Shown here: one piece after another, positions 42,145 through 55,294 of the stretch
Position numbering within the stretch: position 1 is the stretch's first letter
Layout: each line of letters opens with the position of its first letter
Source: Mesostigma viride
Taxonomy: Eukaryota > Streptophyta > Mesostigmatophyceae > Mesostigmatales > Mesostigmataceae
Assembly: GCA_009746045.1 (NCBI GenBank)
Contig: RPFO01000061.1
Span: 188,001 to 252,000 of the forward strand
Direction: 5' to 3'
DNA: 64,000 nucleotides
The notes under the pieces: generated by a model
Told to the model about the DNA's origin: nothing
Database searches by the model: none
Seen by the model: the letters and a program-made list of their open reading frames with translations, nothing else
Made by a program: the position numbers and the translations under genes

Positions 42145-42590
42145 TGAATATATTATTACAATCTCATATATAAAATATCCCATTACCGCCAACGGTACCC
42201 TATATAAAACCACTAGTGCTAGACGCCTAATAGTAATTTCCCATTACCGCCAACGGCGTCTATGCATGGGGTCAGTGTATGATTCCAAACACCCCCCTTA
42301 CTGCTGATAGCATGATAACAGGGTGACCTGCTACTGGCAGGACCAATGCACCCTTCGTACTACTGACATCATGATAACAGGGTGACCTGCTACTGTGCAG
42401 GACCAATGCACCCTTGGTATTTGGTACAGATGTGGGGCAAAACAGACACCCCCCCTTGCCCTACACAGGTGGGCATTCTCAGAATGGCTAAGGTGGCCAG
42501 CCACTAGGACTGGAAAAGCGCACCGGACTGAACATATTATAAAAATATAATTATTAGTTAAATATACTTATATAATATATATTGTAGTAT
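42145..42590. repeat. AT-bordered insertion between Gag knuckle and protease, with 59-bp repeats
   Basis: Both edges are AT-rich (AATATATTATTAC; TATAATATATATTG). Inside, CCCATTACCGCCAACGG occurs twice, and a 59-bp unit starting CATGATAACAGGGTGACCTG occurs at about 42311 and 42370. Each unit can form a nested hairpin, GGGTG-a-CCTGC-tactg-GCAGG ... CACCC. No coding sequence is seen. Confidence 0.65.
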
Positions 42591-42592
42591 AC

Positions 42593-44929
<2,337 letters not shown>

Positions 44930-45971
44930 CTCCCCAGAAAGAAAGAGAGAGAGGGAGAGAGGGCAACCACGTGCTATAGATCTTATATATGTAGGACCTA
45001 GTACTATTCCCTAGTAATAATCTCCTCTACTGTCTGCTAGGGCCAATGGTCAACTGAGAGAAGGTAACTGTAACTGCTGTCCCCTCCCCCTGACTGCTGA
45101 TCGTGGGTGGCTTGGAGCATTCACGAGTGGTGTGCATCCCCTCAGGCAATGGCATGTGTTCCCTAACAAACCTATCTGCATCTGTAATGTTATAAAACCC
45201 CTTCCACCTGGCAATAGAGCCCTTATCCTTAATGTATTCCTCACATGCCCTGTAGGGGCGTAATGCATTATAGGCTAGCAGAAGCTTGCAAGAAGGAAAA
45301 GGGGAATCCCAGGAATACCTCTAAGTGCAGTGCAGTTACCACATAACGCAATGAGGAAGAAGACGGAATCTAACACAGCACACGCCCCAGCCTTCCGCGG
45401 CAAAGGGCCATACAATAAGCACACGGAGGTAGACACCGTCAACACAGTCGGCAACAGCCAGACGGTATCCACCCCCACGACAGGTCAAACAACGAATGGT
45501 CGTCATCCGCGACTTCCATTGGCACCAACGACATTCACAACGAACCTAAAGAAGCACAACGTATAACAAGAACCCCCTACGCGTGCGGTCCCGGAGAGAA
45601 GGCAAGCGTCTAGAAGGATAAATCTAAACTAGGGGACGTACCATCTTCGATGACGTTGATCCCTCCTGAGCTGGCCGCCACCCGGTGTCGTTGAAGGCAA
45701 GCCATGGCCGCCACTTGGTGTCGTTGAAAACAGGAGAGCTGAACGCTTTCGTTGACAGCACCTCACCACAGGACTATTGCTAGCCCCGCCGAGTATCCCG
45801 GACTGGCCGCTTGCTGCCTAGGTCGTCGTTGAATCCCTTTACGGGCTGGCCGCCGACCTGTCAGCAATCGTTGAATTCCGGAACCTCTATCTACGCCAAG
45901 CACCGCCCTGGTTTCCTAACTGGCTACACTAGCTCTCTCCGCGAGAGTTAGCTAACCTTGCCGGCACATTT
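44930..45971 (-). other. LTR-2 untranslated leader
   Basis: It lies between the primer site and gag. No domain is seen. From about 45670 to 45880 the phrase CTGGCCGCC...CGTTGAA recurs four times at irregular spacing. Confidence 0.5.
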
Positions 45972-45984
45972 CCTCCGATAACCA
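45972..45984 (-). promoter_or_regulatory. LTR-2 primer binding site
   Basis: The minus strand reads TGGTTATCGGAGG one base inside the 5' LTR. It differs from the copia site TGGTATCGGAGG in this window by one inserted T, so initiator-Met tRNA is the likely primer. Confidence 0.65.
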
Positions 45985-45985
45985 G

Positions 45986-46141
45986 TGTTACGTCCCAGCC
46001 CAGACACCTCTAGCCTGAGCTACGTAGCGAAAGATCTACCATGCCGGAATTAGGAAGATTCAAGGTGGCCTAATGCAGATTGCGCTTCACGACTGGGGTC
46101 GTGAGATATCTGGCACCGCGACTTGATGCCAAGCTAATTAA
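45986..46141 (-). repeat. LTR-2 5' LTR, inner part
   Basis: It matches the first ~155 bp of the other LTR and is interrupted at TTAA by the piggyBac-like element. Confidence 0.92.
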
Positions 46142-46179
46142 CCCGTGTTATTTTAATTAGAACGCGATATATCGCGTTG

Positions 46180-47281
46180 TAAGCTTTTTTTAGAACGCGT
46201 ATAGCACCTAAGGAAAATTTTTTTTCATGGTCATGTATATACTTTCCTGAAAGCCCATAAATCAAAGGATTTTTTGAGCTACTCAGACCTACAAAATGCT
46301 TATTCATTAGAGAGATACACTGGTTTGAATACAGGGGGGTCTGACCATGACCGCGATTTCTTGACCCTAGGTCACAAGTCATGTGCTTATTCACAAATGG
46401 TTCATGAAAAAAATCTGGCTTCTTGCACGAGCTATGGGCAACATATGCAGGCTCTGTGAAACAAAACTCAGGCCCATTGGGCCACTGGAGCTATTTTTCA
46501 TTAGCATCGCAATTACAACGCAGTACAACGCAGTGGGAAAAATGAGAGCCCTTCACAACATGACGCAACGACATGAGCCCCATAAACGGGGCCATAGTGA
46601 GCTTGGAGGGTCAAAACGTTGAAAATAGGAGTTGTATAAGTTATACAGCATCAAACATGCATCAAACATCATGACTGGATGACCTAATATGACTGAATCA
46701 GGCAGCCATAGCCAAAGCATCATCCACTCTCACAACGTGTTGAGCACATGCCTCGTGGGAACGGAGGTGCTGGGTTTTCATTCCATAACGCGTGCAATAC
46801 TGAAAGAAAGAGGCACGTGTAATGCAAGGCTTGGATAGGTTGAGTGATCCATGAGCTTACATGCAGGCAAAGATGACGCTGGAATGCATGCTAGCAAATG
46901 GTGGCAAGATGCTAACAACACATGATTATACACCATGATTATGGGCACCTAGCTGGTCTTCTTGCACAATCAACGCAGTATAAATCATCAACATCCAATC
47001 CTCACGATATATGCACGGCTTGACGACGTATACAGCACCTAAATACTGCACAACTGCAACCTGCTATGGCTGACATGCAAGCAACGTCGAGTAGGATGGC
47101 GGTCTTAGAGAGGCTGGGCAGAGGTCGGTAGAAATAAGTGGAAAACTGGCAGAAACTAGGTAGAAACACGATATACTTACGCCTGCAAGCACTATTGAGC
47201 CGGTGGCAGAGGCCATTTCCAGGAAAATACAGCATACCGTAGCAATAGCCACGGTCACGCCTTACGCTATTTGCAGGCACC
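46180..47281. other. Interior of the piggyBac-like element, non-coding
   Basis: No ORF over 120 codons and no transposase motif (DDD) is recognised on either strand. CAATTACAACGCAGTACAACG near 46510 echoes the terminal motif. The right-hand interior, 49311-49830, is likewise non-coding. Confidence 0.5.
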
Positions 47282-47289
47282 ATCATGCC

Positions 47290-49302
47290 TCCGTGGGGCA
47301 AAGGCATACCGCAGCCACGAGCCACGAGGTAGCCATGGCTGTCGGAGCTCATAACTTTCACGTTTGAGCACCGAATTCAGCTGTGAATATCACAATCGCT
47401 TCGTCTTTCTTAGACGCACATGCTGATATAATTTTCCGAAGCTGTAACGCACTATACGATGAGCAAACGCCTCTCGACGCAACGCAGCCTGGCGGCTGCG
47501 CTCAGCAATGAAAATACGTCTGCAGCCCCGGCTGCAGCTTCGCCAACCGGCCCAGAAGGCAGCGGCGCCACTAGCCAAGCTCTAGTGGTCGCCCAGCCGC
47601 CTGCTGAGCCCGCCTCGCCCGCAGCGTCGCCTGAACCCAAGCGCAGTCGCTCTGCCGAGCCGAGTTGGACAGAGCTCGACTTTGTCGCCGAAGCCAGCCA
47701 GCCCGGCTTCCTTGACACGCTTAACCCGGAACGCATCCTGGTCTGCGTGTTTTATGGAACGCACGCCTCGCTTCTTGCACTATGCAAGCAGCTCTTCAAC
47801 CAAGGTCGCCTCTTTGACCCTCGCTGGGTTCGTCTCGCCTCTTTCGACATCATTCCCAGCCTCCACCGCCCCTTCCTCCAGCAATTCGCTCTCTTTTCCC
47901 TCCTTGGACGCTCCATCGGGGAGCTTTGGCCCCCCAAGCCTCTCACCACCACCTTAACCGAATCCTCCCTCCGCTCACTCCTTAAGGAGGTCCTCGAGGA
48001 GCACGTGGACCCCATTGCTGCAGATGTGGCGGCCATCGGCGGCACGCTGACTGCCGAGCTTCCCCTCCTTTCCACCGCCACCTCCACCATCTCCACCGCC
48101 ACCTCCACCCTCCTCGCCTCCTCCACCGCCACCACCTCCACCTCCGACGCCATCACCGCCCAGCTCCGTGACATCGACCAGCGTCTTAAGGACAACGCCA
48201 TCGCTATCGAGGTTCTGCAGAACACGGCAGGCCTCACCGCCCAGGCGGTGAAGGACATTGCCGCCAAGCCAGCCCCGGCTGGCCTGGCCGGCGATGCTCC
48301 TCCCATCACCACCTGGGCGGACATGCTTAAGCAACATACCACCTCCACCACCTCCGCCGTCGCAGCCCAGCTCCAACGGCAGACGCTTGACCTCCGCGAG
48401 GAGGCCGAGCTCGCCCAGCGCAGCCTCAACGTCATTGTCAAGAACTTCACCATGGAGGAAGGTGAGACTTCCGAGAAGCTTTTGCGTGCGTTTGAGCGAG
48501 AAATCCTTGGTCGCATGGGCCTTATCGGTGAGATCGCGCTGGCCGCCCACCGCCTTCCCCGCGCGCGGGGTAAGGCAGGGCCGCCCCCGCTCCTTCTCAC
48601 CTTTAAGACCCCGGCGGACAAGATTTCTTTTCTCAGACGCCGCAAGCGGCTCGAGAAGACTCTCTTCACCCTTGATGACGACCTGACCCTGGCGCAGCAA
48701 CAACGGCGACGGGAGCTATGGCCGATCTACCTCCAGCTCCGGCAGACCAAGGCGGGCCAGCCGGTGTACTGGAAGGGGGCGGCCATCTACGTCGGCCACA
48801 AGCCCTGGCAGGCGACCCCCCCCCCCCGCGGCCCCAGCGACTCCAGACGCCCCAGCTTAGGGGAATACAGCAGTAGTAGTGCAGAATAGATAGACCGTGG
48901 CCATGTACATGTACGCCTCCTAGAGGCACTATCCTAGCTAAGCCACGCGCTTTCCTTAATCATGTACATGTGTGCCTATGATGAGCCACACCCCAGATGA
49001 TGCCTAGCTTTATTTAGTTATGTTGTGCCCATGCAGGGAGTAACTCTCTGCTGAGACGCCATGCCCTAGCTTCTTTGTATAGCTATGCTGCTCTTCCCCC
49101 CCATGACAGGCTCCCCCTTCGCTGGGCATAGCTTGAAGATCATGGGATGCAAGTGCCCTGGTGCACCTAGAGCAAGGGTCCTTTACATCCCCACCCTTGC
49201 AGGAAGTAGCTTAGGATGTATGATAGGCCATATGCCCCCCTCTCAAGGGCTGTGTGCTACATATACTCCCAACGGAGTTATGTTACAATTCAATTCAATT
49301 CA
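47290..49302 (+). mobile_element. L1-B copy C: complete ORF1-only L1-like element
   Basis: An 8-bp duplication ATCATGCC (47282-47289 and 49303-49310) flanks it. It has a ~170-bp 5' UTR with the CGTCT-TTCTT-AGACG hairpin and TGCTGATATAATTTTC, an intact ORF1, a ~390-bp 3' UTR, the hairpin ACTCC-CAAC-GGAGT and an (AATTC)n tail. The same ORF1-to-tail structure is seen in copy B, so lack of ORF2 is a family property rather than a local deletion. Confidence 0.88.
47459..48889 (+). CDS. L1-B ORF1 protein (L1 ORF1p type)
   Basis: This intact 476-residue protein starts MSKRLSTQRSLAAALSNENT. It has a Pro/Ala-rich basic stretch (EPKRSRSAEPSW), a globular N-terminal segment, and a Ser/Thr-rich helical region (residues about 170-300) that may form a coiled coil. 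From about residue 320 come RRM-like and C-terminal domains: RSLNVIVKNFTMEEGE, RLPRARGKAGPPPLLLTFKT, DKISFLRRRKRLEKTLF and DDDLTLAQQQRRREL, ending AAIYVGHKPWQ. These are the hallmark L1 ORF1p segments. It should bind element RNA. No enzyme domain follows. The copy sits inside a transposon inside an LTR, so it is the youngest of the three. Confidence 0.88.
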   Translation: MSKRLSTQRSLAAALSNENTSAAPAAASPTGPEGSGATSQALVVAQPPAEPASPAASPEPKRSRSAEPSWTELDFVAEASQPGFLDTLNPERILVCVFYGTHASLLALCKQLFNQGRLFDPRWVRLASFDIIPSLHRPFLQQFALFSLLGRSIGELWPPKPLTTTLTESSLRSLLKEVLEEHVDPIAADVAAIGGTLTAELPLLSTATSTISTATSTLLASSTATTSTSDAITAQLRDIDQRLKDNAIAIEVLQNTAGLTAQAVKDIAAKPAPAGLAGDAPPITTWADMLKQHTTSTTSAVAAQLQRQTLDLREEAELAQRSLNVIVKNFTMEEGETSEKLLRAFEREILGRMGLIGEIALAAHRLPRARGKAGPPPLLLTFKTPADKISFLRRRKRLEKTLFTLDDDLTLAQQQRRRELWPIYLQLRQTKAGQPVYWKGAAIYVGHKPWQATPPPRGPSDSRRPSLGEYSSSSAE

Positions 49303-49903
49303 ATCATGCCCGGCGCTACCCAATAAAAGTATGCACAATTCTCGGTTTAGCCGAGAGTCCGGACGTTCGGAATGAATAAACATGTGTTAAGAAGTCGAAA
49401 CACCATGGAAATACCAAGCATGGTGCCGCAGCAGACCCGAGTCTTGACGTAATAATATGTATGCCGGTTTCCAGGGTTTCCGCATGGAAGTTGGGTGAGA
49501 AACTGGAAAAAACTAGGTTTCCTTTGCCCCAGTACCTCAACAAACTCGTAGAAACCTAATTATCAACCTTTGAACGCATCATCATGGTCGTGCCACCCAA
49601 CAGCCACTGAAATTCGCGCGAAAACTGGCGAGATCTACCTGCCGCCATCGCCGTCGTCTTCACCTTCGTCCCGCGAAAATGCCTGATTTCAGTGGTACAT
49701 ATTTGTTTGCAGCTGTCACAAAAAAAATACCAAAAATACCAGGATTTTTTCTTGAATTCTATGAGATGTTTCTGACCTATCTTGAAAGTTTCAGACCAAA
49801 AATCGCATGTTTAATAGGTTTGCCACGTGTCAGATTACAACGCGATACATCGCGTTCTAACCCTACAACGCGATGTATCGCGTTGTAAAAAAACACGGGT
49901 TAA

Positions 49904-50415
49904 TACACACTTATAATGGCTAGCAATACCGATTACAAATGGATAGTTGCCCCAGGTTTAATGTGTAGGCGTATTCGCACTTATCATTCATCAAACCAAG
50001 AGGACGAGACTCTCGTCCTCGGACCAATTTCACCTAGGTCTGCCACTACGCTGGCAAGGGGCGCCGACATGGCGCCGACCTTCCAAAGCATGCAGTCCAC
50101 ACAGGATCCTCGGGTCGACATCGACCCTCGCCTACAGAATCCACGCATGAGTACAATATCTCAACCAGCTATAAAGTACGCAGCGCGGCGCGACTGCACC
50201 GGCCCCTAGAAGATACACGCATATAACAACCTAGGCCCAAAATAACTGGTCCGAATCACACAAACTGTCATAGTTCCATACAAAAGTCCTGACCAAGGGA
50301 CAATTCCCAAATTAAGTCCCGAAAAGAGTCCCAAAGTCCTACGGACTATGACAACAAGTCAAACTACATAATTTATTCCATTGTTACGTCCGTCCAAAAG
50401 GGCCGGGACGTAACA
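49904..50415 (-). repeat. LTR-2 5' LTR, outer part
   Basis: It resumes the LTR after the piggyBac-like insertion and ends GGGACGTAACA, followed by the CTGAG target duplicate. Confidence 0.92.
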
Positions 50416-50420
50416 CTGAG

Positions 50421-50867
50421 GCTGTTTTCATGCGCTTTTCTGCTAGTTTCATTGACACCGTTAAACACACAGGGTGCGGCATGCGAAAACAGAAAAAAAG
50501 ATAAACACACAGACAGCTATTGCCGACATTACAAGGGCCTGTGGCAAAGAAAGGATCAACTTGACCTGACAAGAACCGGCCATGACAGCTAGTCCTGGAC
50601 CTTGCATTGTCTGCGTTCCTACACAAGTAATAAACACTCATAAATGTGGATCTCAGCGTCCTGCTGCTCCCTTCACCCGGGCCTGGGGGTCACCCTCGAG
50701 GAGCGTTGGCCTGATCTGTAATTTCTTTTGTTATACACACGACCATGCAAGGCAACTGTCAAAACAGCCGAAAACCGTGGTCTGCATTCCGGCTACGGCT
50801 TTGCAAGTAAGACAGGCCCTGCAAAGGACTTTTTTGTCCTAAACTCCGATTTTGTGGGACTCGGGAC
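50421..50867 (-). other. Region downstream of the Root_cap-like gene
   Basis: This probably holds the 3' UTR of the minus-strand gene that ends at 50868. TTTATTACTTGTG near 50620 (AATAAA on the minus strand) could be a polyadenylation signal. LTR-2 inserted about 450 bp downstream of the stop codon. No other gene is seen. Confidence 0.4.
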
Positions 50868-51200
50868 TTAGTTGCCGCCATAGCGATTAACGCGGCAATC
50901 CGCCGCAAACACCCCTGACGTCACGTAGTCCTCGGCAACCCCCTCGAAAGGCTCCGTGGCCGCCTCTGTGAAGGACTGGCCCAGGATGCCGTGCACGTTC
51001 TGGGTGACGTGGGTCTCCTTGAAGCTCAGGTTGATGAAGTTGGCGCCTGGGCCCTTGCCGACGTCCCAGAAGGCGGCACGGACGACCTCGATGTTGATGA
51101 CGGTGATGCCGGGGACGGACACGGTCACGCGCGTCTTGGAACGGGAGACAGAGACGCCCGAGGGCAGCTTTGCGTGCGCAAACTTGCCCAGCAGCTCCTT
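50868..51200 (-). CDS. Exon 9: C-terminus of the Root_cap-like domain
   Basis: 333 nt, phase 0, ending TAA. It encodes [20 protein letters not shown], then [25 protein letters not shown] and [17 protein letters not shown]. The NVHGILGQ and final xxFAADC pattern match the end of the Root_cap family. Acceptor CCGACCTGCAG is preceded by a good pyrimidine stretch. Confidence 0.83.
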   Translation of the reverse strand, partial: KELLGKFAHAKLPSGVSVSRSKTRVTVSVPGITVINIEVVRAAFWDVGKGPGANFINLSFKETHVTQNVHGILGQSFTEAATEPFEGVAEDYVTSGVFAADCRVNRYGGN

Positions 51201-54200
51201 CTGCAGGTCGGACCGACAACAACGGGTGCCGAACACAGGTGACGAATGCGAGTCGTCACACTGTCAGTTTAATCATGTCGAGTCAAAACCATAACCAAGG
51301 ATCATGACCACATCGACCAGATAGGTAGTGGACAAGCCACGTGCTCTTAAAAGTCCGCAAAGCAGAGCACGAGGGGCCAGGCAGACACAAGCAGTTCCCG
51401 CATGTGGCATGCACGGTAACATTTTATGGAAGTAGGAAATCCCACGTGGTGACATTGGTCTCCTCTGCATGTCCACCATCAGGCATGCGCCGCATGCGAC
51501 TTTAAGGGCTGCAACTCCTCAAGGCAACAACGCAATGAATTGCCAGAGTGCGACTACATATTGGTGGGTTATTTGATGATGGGTTACTTGGTGATGGCTT
51601 ACTTGGATGACGGGTTATTTGATGACGGGTTACTTGATGAAGGACTACTAATTTGATGGGCCAATCAACCACAACAGTTATCAGGCACGCACCCCATTGA
51701 TGTAGATGCGGCCACCAGCGTCCGTGTACGCCGTCCCTGGCGGCGAGGCCGCCTCCACCAGTACGCGGTCGCCGGCGTGCAGGATCCCTACCGCGTCCAT
51801 CCACGTGCGGCGGTCCACCAACTGGCGGTGACGCGGCGGCGAGACTTCAGAGCCCGCGACTGCTGCGGCGGCCGACAATGTCGCCCGCGCTGCAGCCGAT
51901 GCTTCCTGGGTTGAAACCGATGACAAAGATGCCCTGCTGGAAGAAGATGAATCTGCAGACGACGACGACTTAGTGAAGGACGAGGATGATGCCGCGGCGT
52001 CCGTCGTCGCAGCGAACGCCCCCATCAGGCGCGCGTTCACATGCAGCCGCTCCTGGGTGAACACACAGTAGCTAGCGCCCGCGGCGCCGTAGAAGTCAAA
52101 CTTATCGCCGCGCGCGTTCACAAAGTGGGGGTCCGACGACCCCGACACGAGCAGCGAGATGACGGGTTCCTGGACCGCCAGGTGCTCGAGGATGGTGTCC
52201 AGAGGGATGCCCAGTGTGGCCGCGAGGAAGACGGCAAACATTGGGTCGAACAAGCGGTCGCTGATGCGCGTGCCCGCGTCCATGTCAGGCGCGTACACGC
52301 TCAGTTGGAACAGTATATCGGTGAGAGTGGGCAACGCGAGAAGCCGGCGGCTAGGCTCCCGCTTATCAGTGGACACCTGATTCTCCAGCTGGCAGGAGGG
52401 GACGCCGAAGAAGATGCCCGCGAGCTTGGCGCTGAAATCGGCCTCGTCGATGGTGACGGGATCGCAGCTGCCATTGAGCGTGATGTTGAAGGTGGCCGAG
52501 ACGAGGTAGGGCAGGGGGCACGCGGGGGTGGGCGCCGCGTCGACCACGGTGATGTCGCAGGAAGGGGCTGCGGATGCAGACCGATGATTGCGTGGATTGA
52601 AACAAGGAAACAAGAAACAGAGCGAAAAAGGGGAGCCGATGCAAGGGGAGAGGGGAGATGGATGAATATACGAACAAATACGTAAAAAGGGGAGGTTGAG
52701 GGTGGCTGGAAAGGCAGGGGACTTGAGACTGTCATTGAAGCATAGACAAACATAGAAACAAGTGAGTAAAAAAGCGATGGCGTGGCATGTCATAGTAAGT
52801 AAAAATATCAACCGCCAAACTACACTGATACAATGCTCCCCATATGCGCACATGCACACACACATTTGTGCGCTCGGACACCCATAAAGTACAAACACAA
52901 GCCGCACATCCCTGCAATCGCTGCTTCTAACTATATGAGTACTAATAAATAACATAATATTGATAACAAATAAAAGCTGCTTCGCTAAAGGCCACTTCCA
53001 CCGGGCATTGATGTGGGGGCCATGCGGCGACTGTACTACCGTCTACAGAGATACCACGGTTCAGGCAGCACCAAAATGCCAGGAACCTAAAGCCGAGAGA
53101 ACAGGCGCCAGGCGCTAGGGGTAGAGACGCGCCTTTCGAGCTGACGCGCCTTGACCTGAGGCACACTGGAACCGACACACATGCGTGACTGCAGCACTTG
53201 AGCACCATCGTGCAGGTCTGCACGTTGTTTTGATCCACGTTGGCAGGGCATACCCCTGTCCAGGGGATGTTGCTACCGCCATCGCTAGGGGAGGTCTGGA
53301 CTCCACACATGGCTGTAAAGATTTCAAACAGGCGTGCACATTTAAGATGTGTGAACAACTAGGCACGGACGGCCCTGTAAAGCACCTTGTGAAGCCTCTT
53401 CTGGACCCTGAAGAACTTGTTAACAAGTCCCAGCGCTCCACGTGGCCCACTTCCATGTTGGCATGGGCTGTTCCCATCATGCGAGGTGGTGGTGCTGGCA
53501 GGAGCACTGTAAATAGGGAGAACCCAGACGCCTCTGAAGCACTTAAACAGGCACGCACCTGTGAGGCACATAAACAGGCACGCACCTGTGGAGCACTTGA
53601 AGATGTCCGTATCGCAAATGGGACCGTTGGGGTTGCCCACGCAGTCAGCGTCGATGAAGCACTCGGCTGCACGAGGGAAGACCGTTACAATGGAATACGC
53701 GCACCCAGAACGTAATGGCACCAAAAGAATGTCGCGGGGGTAAGCTCACTGGTGGCGCGGCGAGGCAATCCAATCACGGCTGCGCGGCGGTAGAAGATGA
53801 TAAGTGTGCAGATATCCGTACGCAAGTGTGCAGATATTTGCTGCGATTCTTGTCAGTAGCCTTTACCAACAGCAATCAACAGGTATCGACGGCAAGTACC
53901 AGTCAGTCAGTAACGGCACATTTCTTTTCACGTAGTAGTAGTAGTAGTAGTAGTAGTAGTTGTTGTTGTGTCCCACGCTTGTCACGTACACAGCACATGT
54001 CCAGTCTGGCGACCTGCAGTTGCACTGCCACCGTCCTCCAGATGTCCAGCTTAGCACTGTCTTAGGGGCCATTCCATTCTCCATACATAAATAGAGAAGG
54101 AAACAAGCAACATTGACATACTGGTACGTGCTCATGTCAAGTTGACCTCGCTAGAGCAGTGTAACACAGCATCATGCTTAAACTAGTACTAAAACAGTGC

Positions 54201-55221
54201 TACTAGTACTAAAATAGTGCTGCTAGTACTAAAACAGTGCTACTGGTACTAAAATAGTAGCACGATTTTATCGCTATTACTAGAGTAAAAATACGAGGGC
54301 AACACACACCGTGATGGCGCTGGAACTACTTTAAGGCAAGTTGACCTCGTGCCCACGGGGACTTATCATCAGTCTCAACATCCACAACACACTGGAACAT
54401 GCCCACACCACCAGACGACCTTTACAAGCACTACCATGACATAGCACTCCTGAAGGCGGTAGGCGCGAGGGAACCAACTCGCACCGTCGATGCACTGGCA
54501 AGTGTCCACATCAAGGTGAGCTTGCTGGCACCATCGCAATAGAGCACCATCATCGCAACCGCGCCATCATCGCAACAGCACTGTGGCAAGCGATGTGATC
54601 AAAACGCACCATCAATGCACTGGGATGTCTCCACGTTGCACTTGTCCCCATCCGGGTTGCCCACGCAGTTCGTGTTGTTCAGGCACTCAACTGCGCGCCG
54701 ATGAGAAGCATAAACCAAACAAATGTTGATGTGGGGGCAAGGGTGCGATGTGGCGATAAGGGGGCGAGGGTGCGACGTGGCGATACGGATCATAAAGCCA
54801 GCATCCAACGGCCATCACAAAGGCCAGCCACCACATCCAACGGTTCGTGCGCCTATTTATTGTCGTGTTGCGTTCTTCTCGTTCTGGCCCTCATGGGAGT
54901 GATGCATGGTGATACCGCAGCGGCAATGCACCAGCAGAACCATGGACCGCTTGAGACATCTCCGAACATAATTCTGACGTCTCCCCTGCAGACGCAGCAT
55001 GCTCCCTGCCGTCACTGCCCTCGTTGATTACACTACAACCCCTGCAGCGCTAGCTGACATCCTCATGGGCGAAGCACTGGCTTCCCGTCGACGCTGCCAG
55101 CTTGTGATGGCCCCCTTGCTCTCAGTGGACTAGGGGACTGAGGACACACACCGCCGAACATTTCCGCACGATTGTTAACCTTTGTGAAACACACACACAC
55201 ACTCTCTCTCTCTCTGTGTGT

Positions 55222-55294
<73 letters not shown>

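Larger units (their letters stand above)
46142..49899. mobile_element. piggyBac-like non-autonomous DNA transposon with a nested L1-B copy
   Basis: It is flanked by TTAA (46138-46141 and 49900-49903), where the uninterrupted LTR has a single TTAA. Termini are CCCGTGTT and AACACGGG, inverted repeats starting with CCC as in the piggyBac superfamily. Palindromes of the form AACGCGATnnATCGCGTT lie near both ends (46161-46178; 49839-49856; 49867-49884). No transposase is present. Without the nested L1-B (47290-49302) the element would be about 1.7 kb. Confidence 0.85.
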
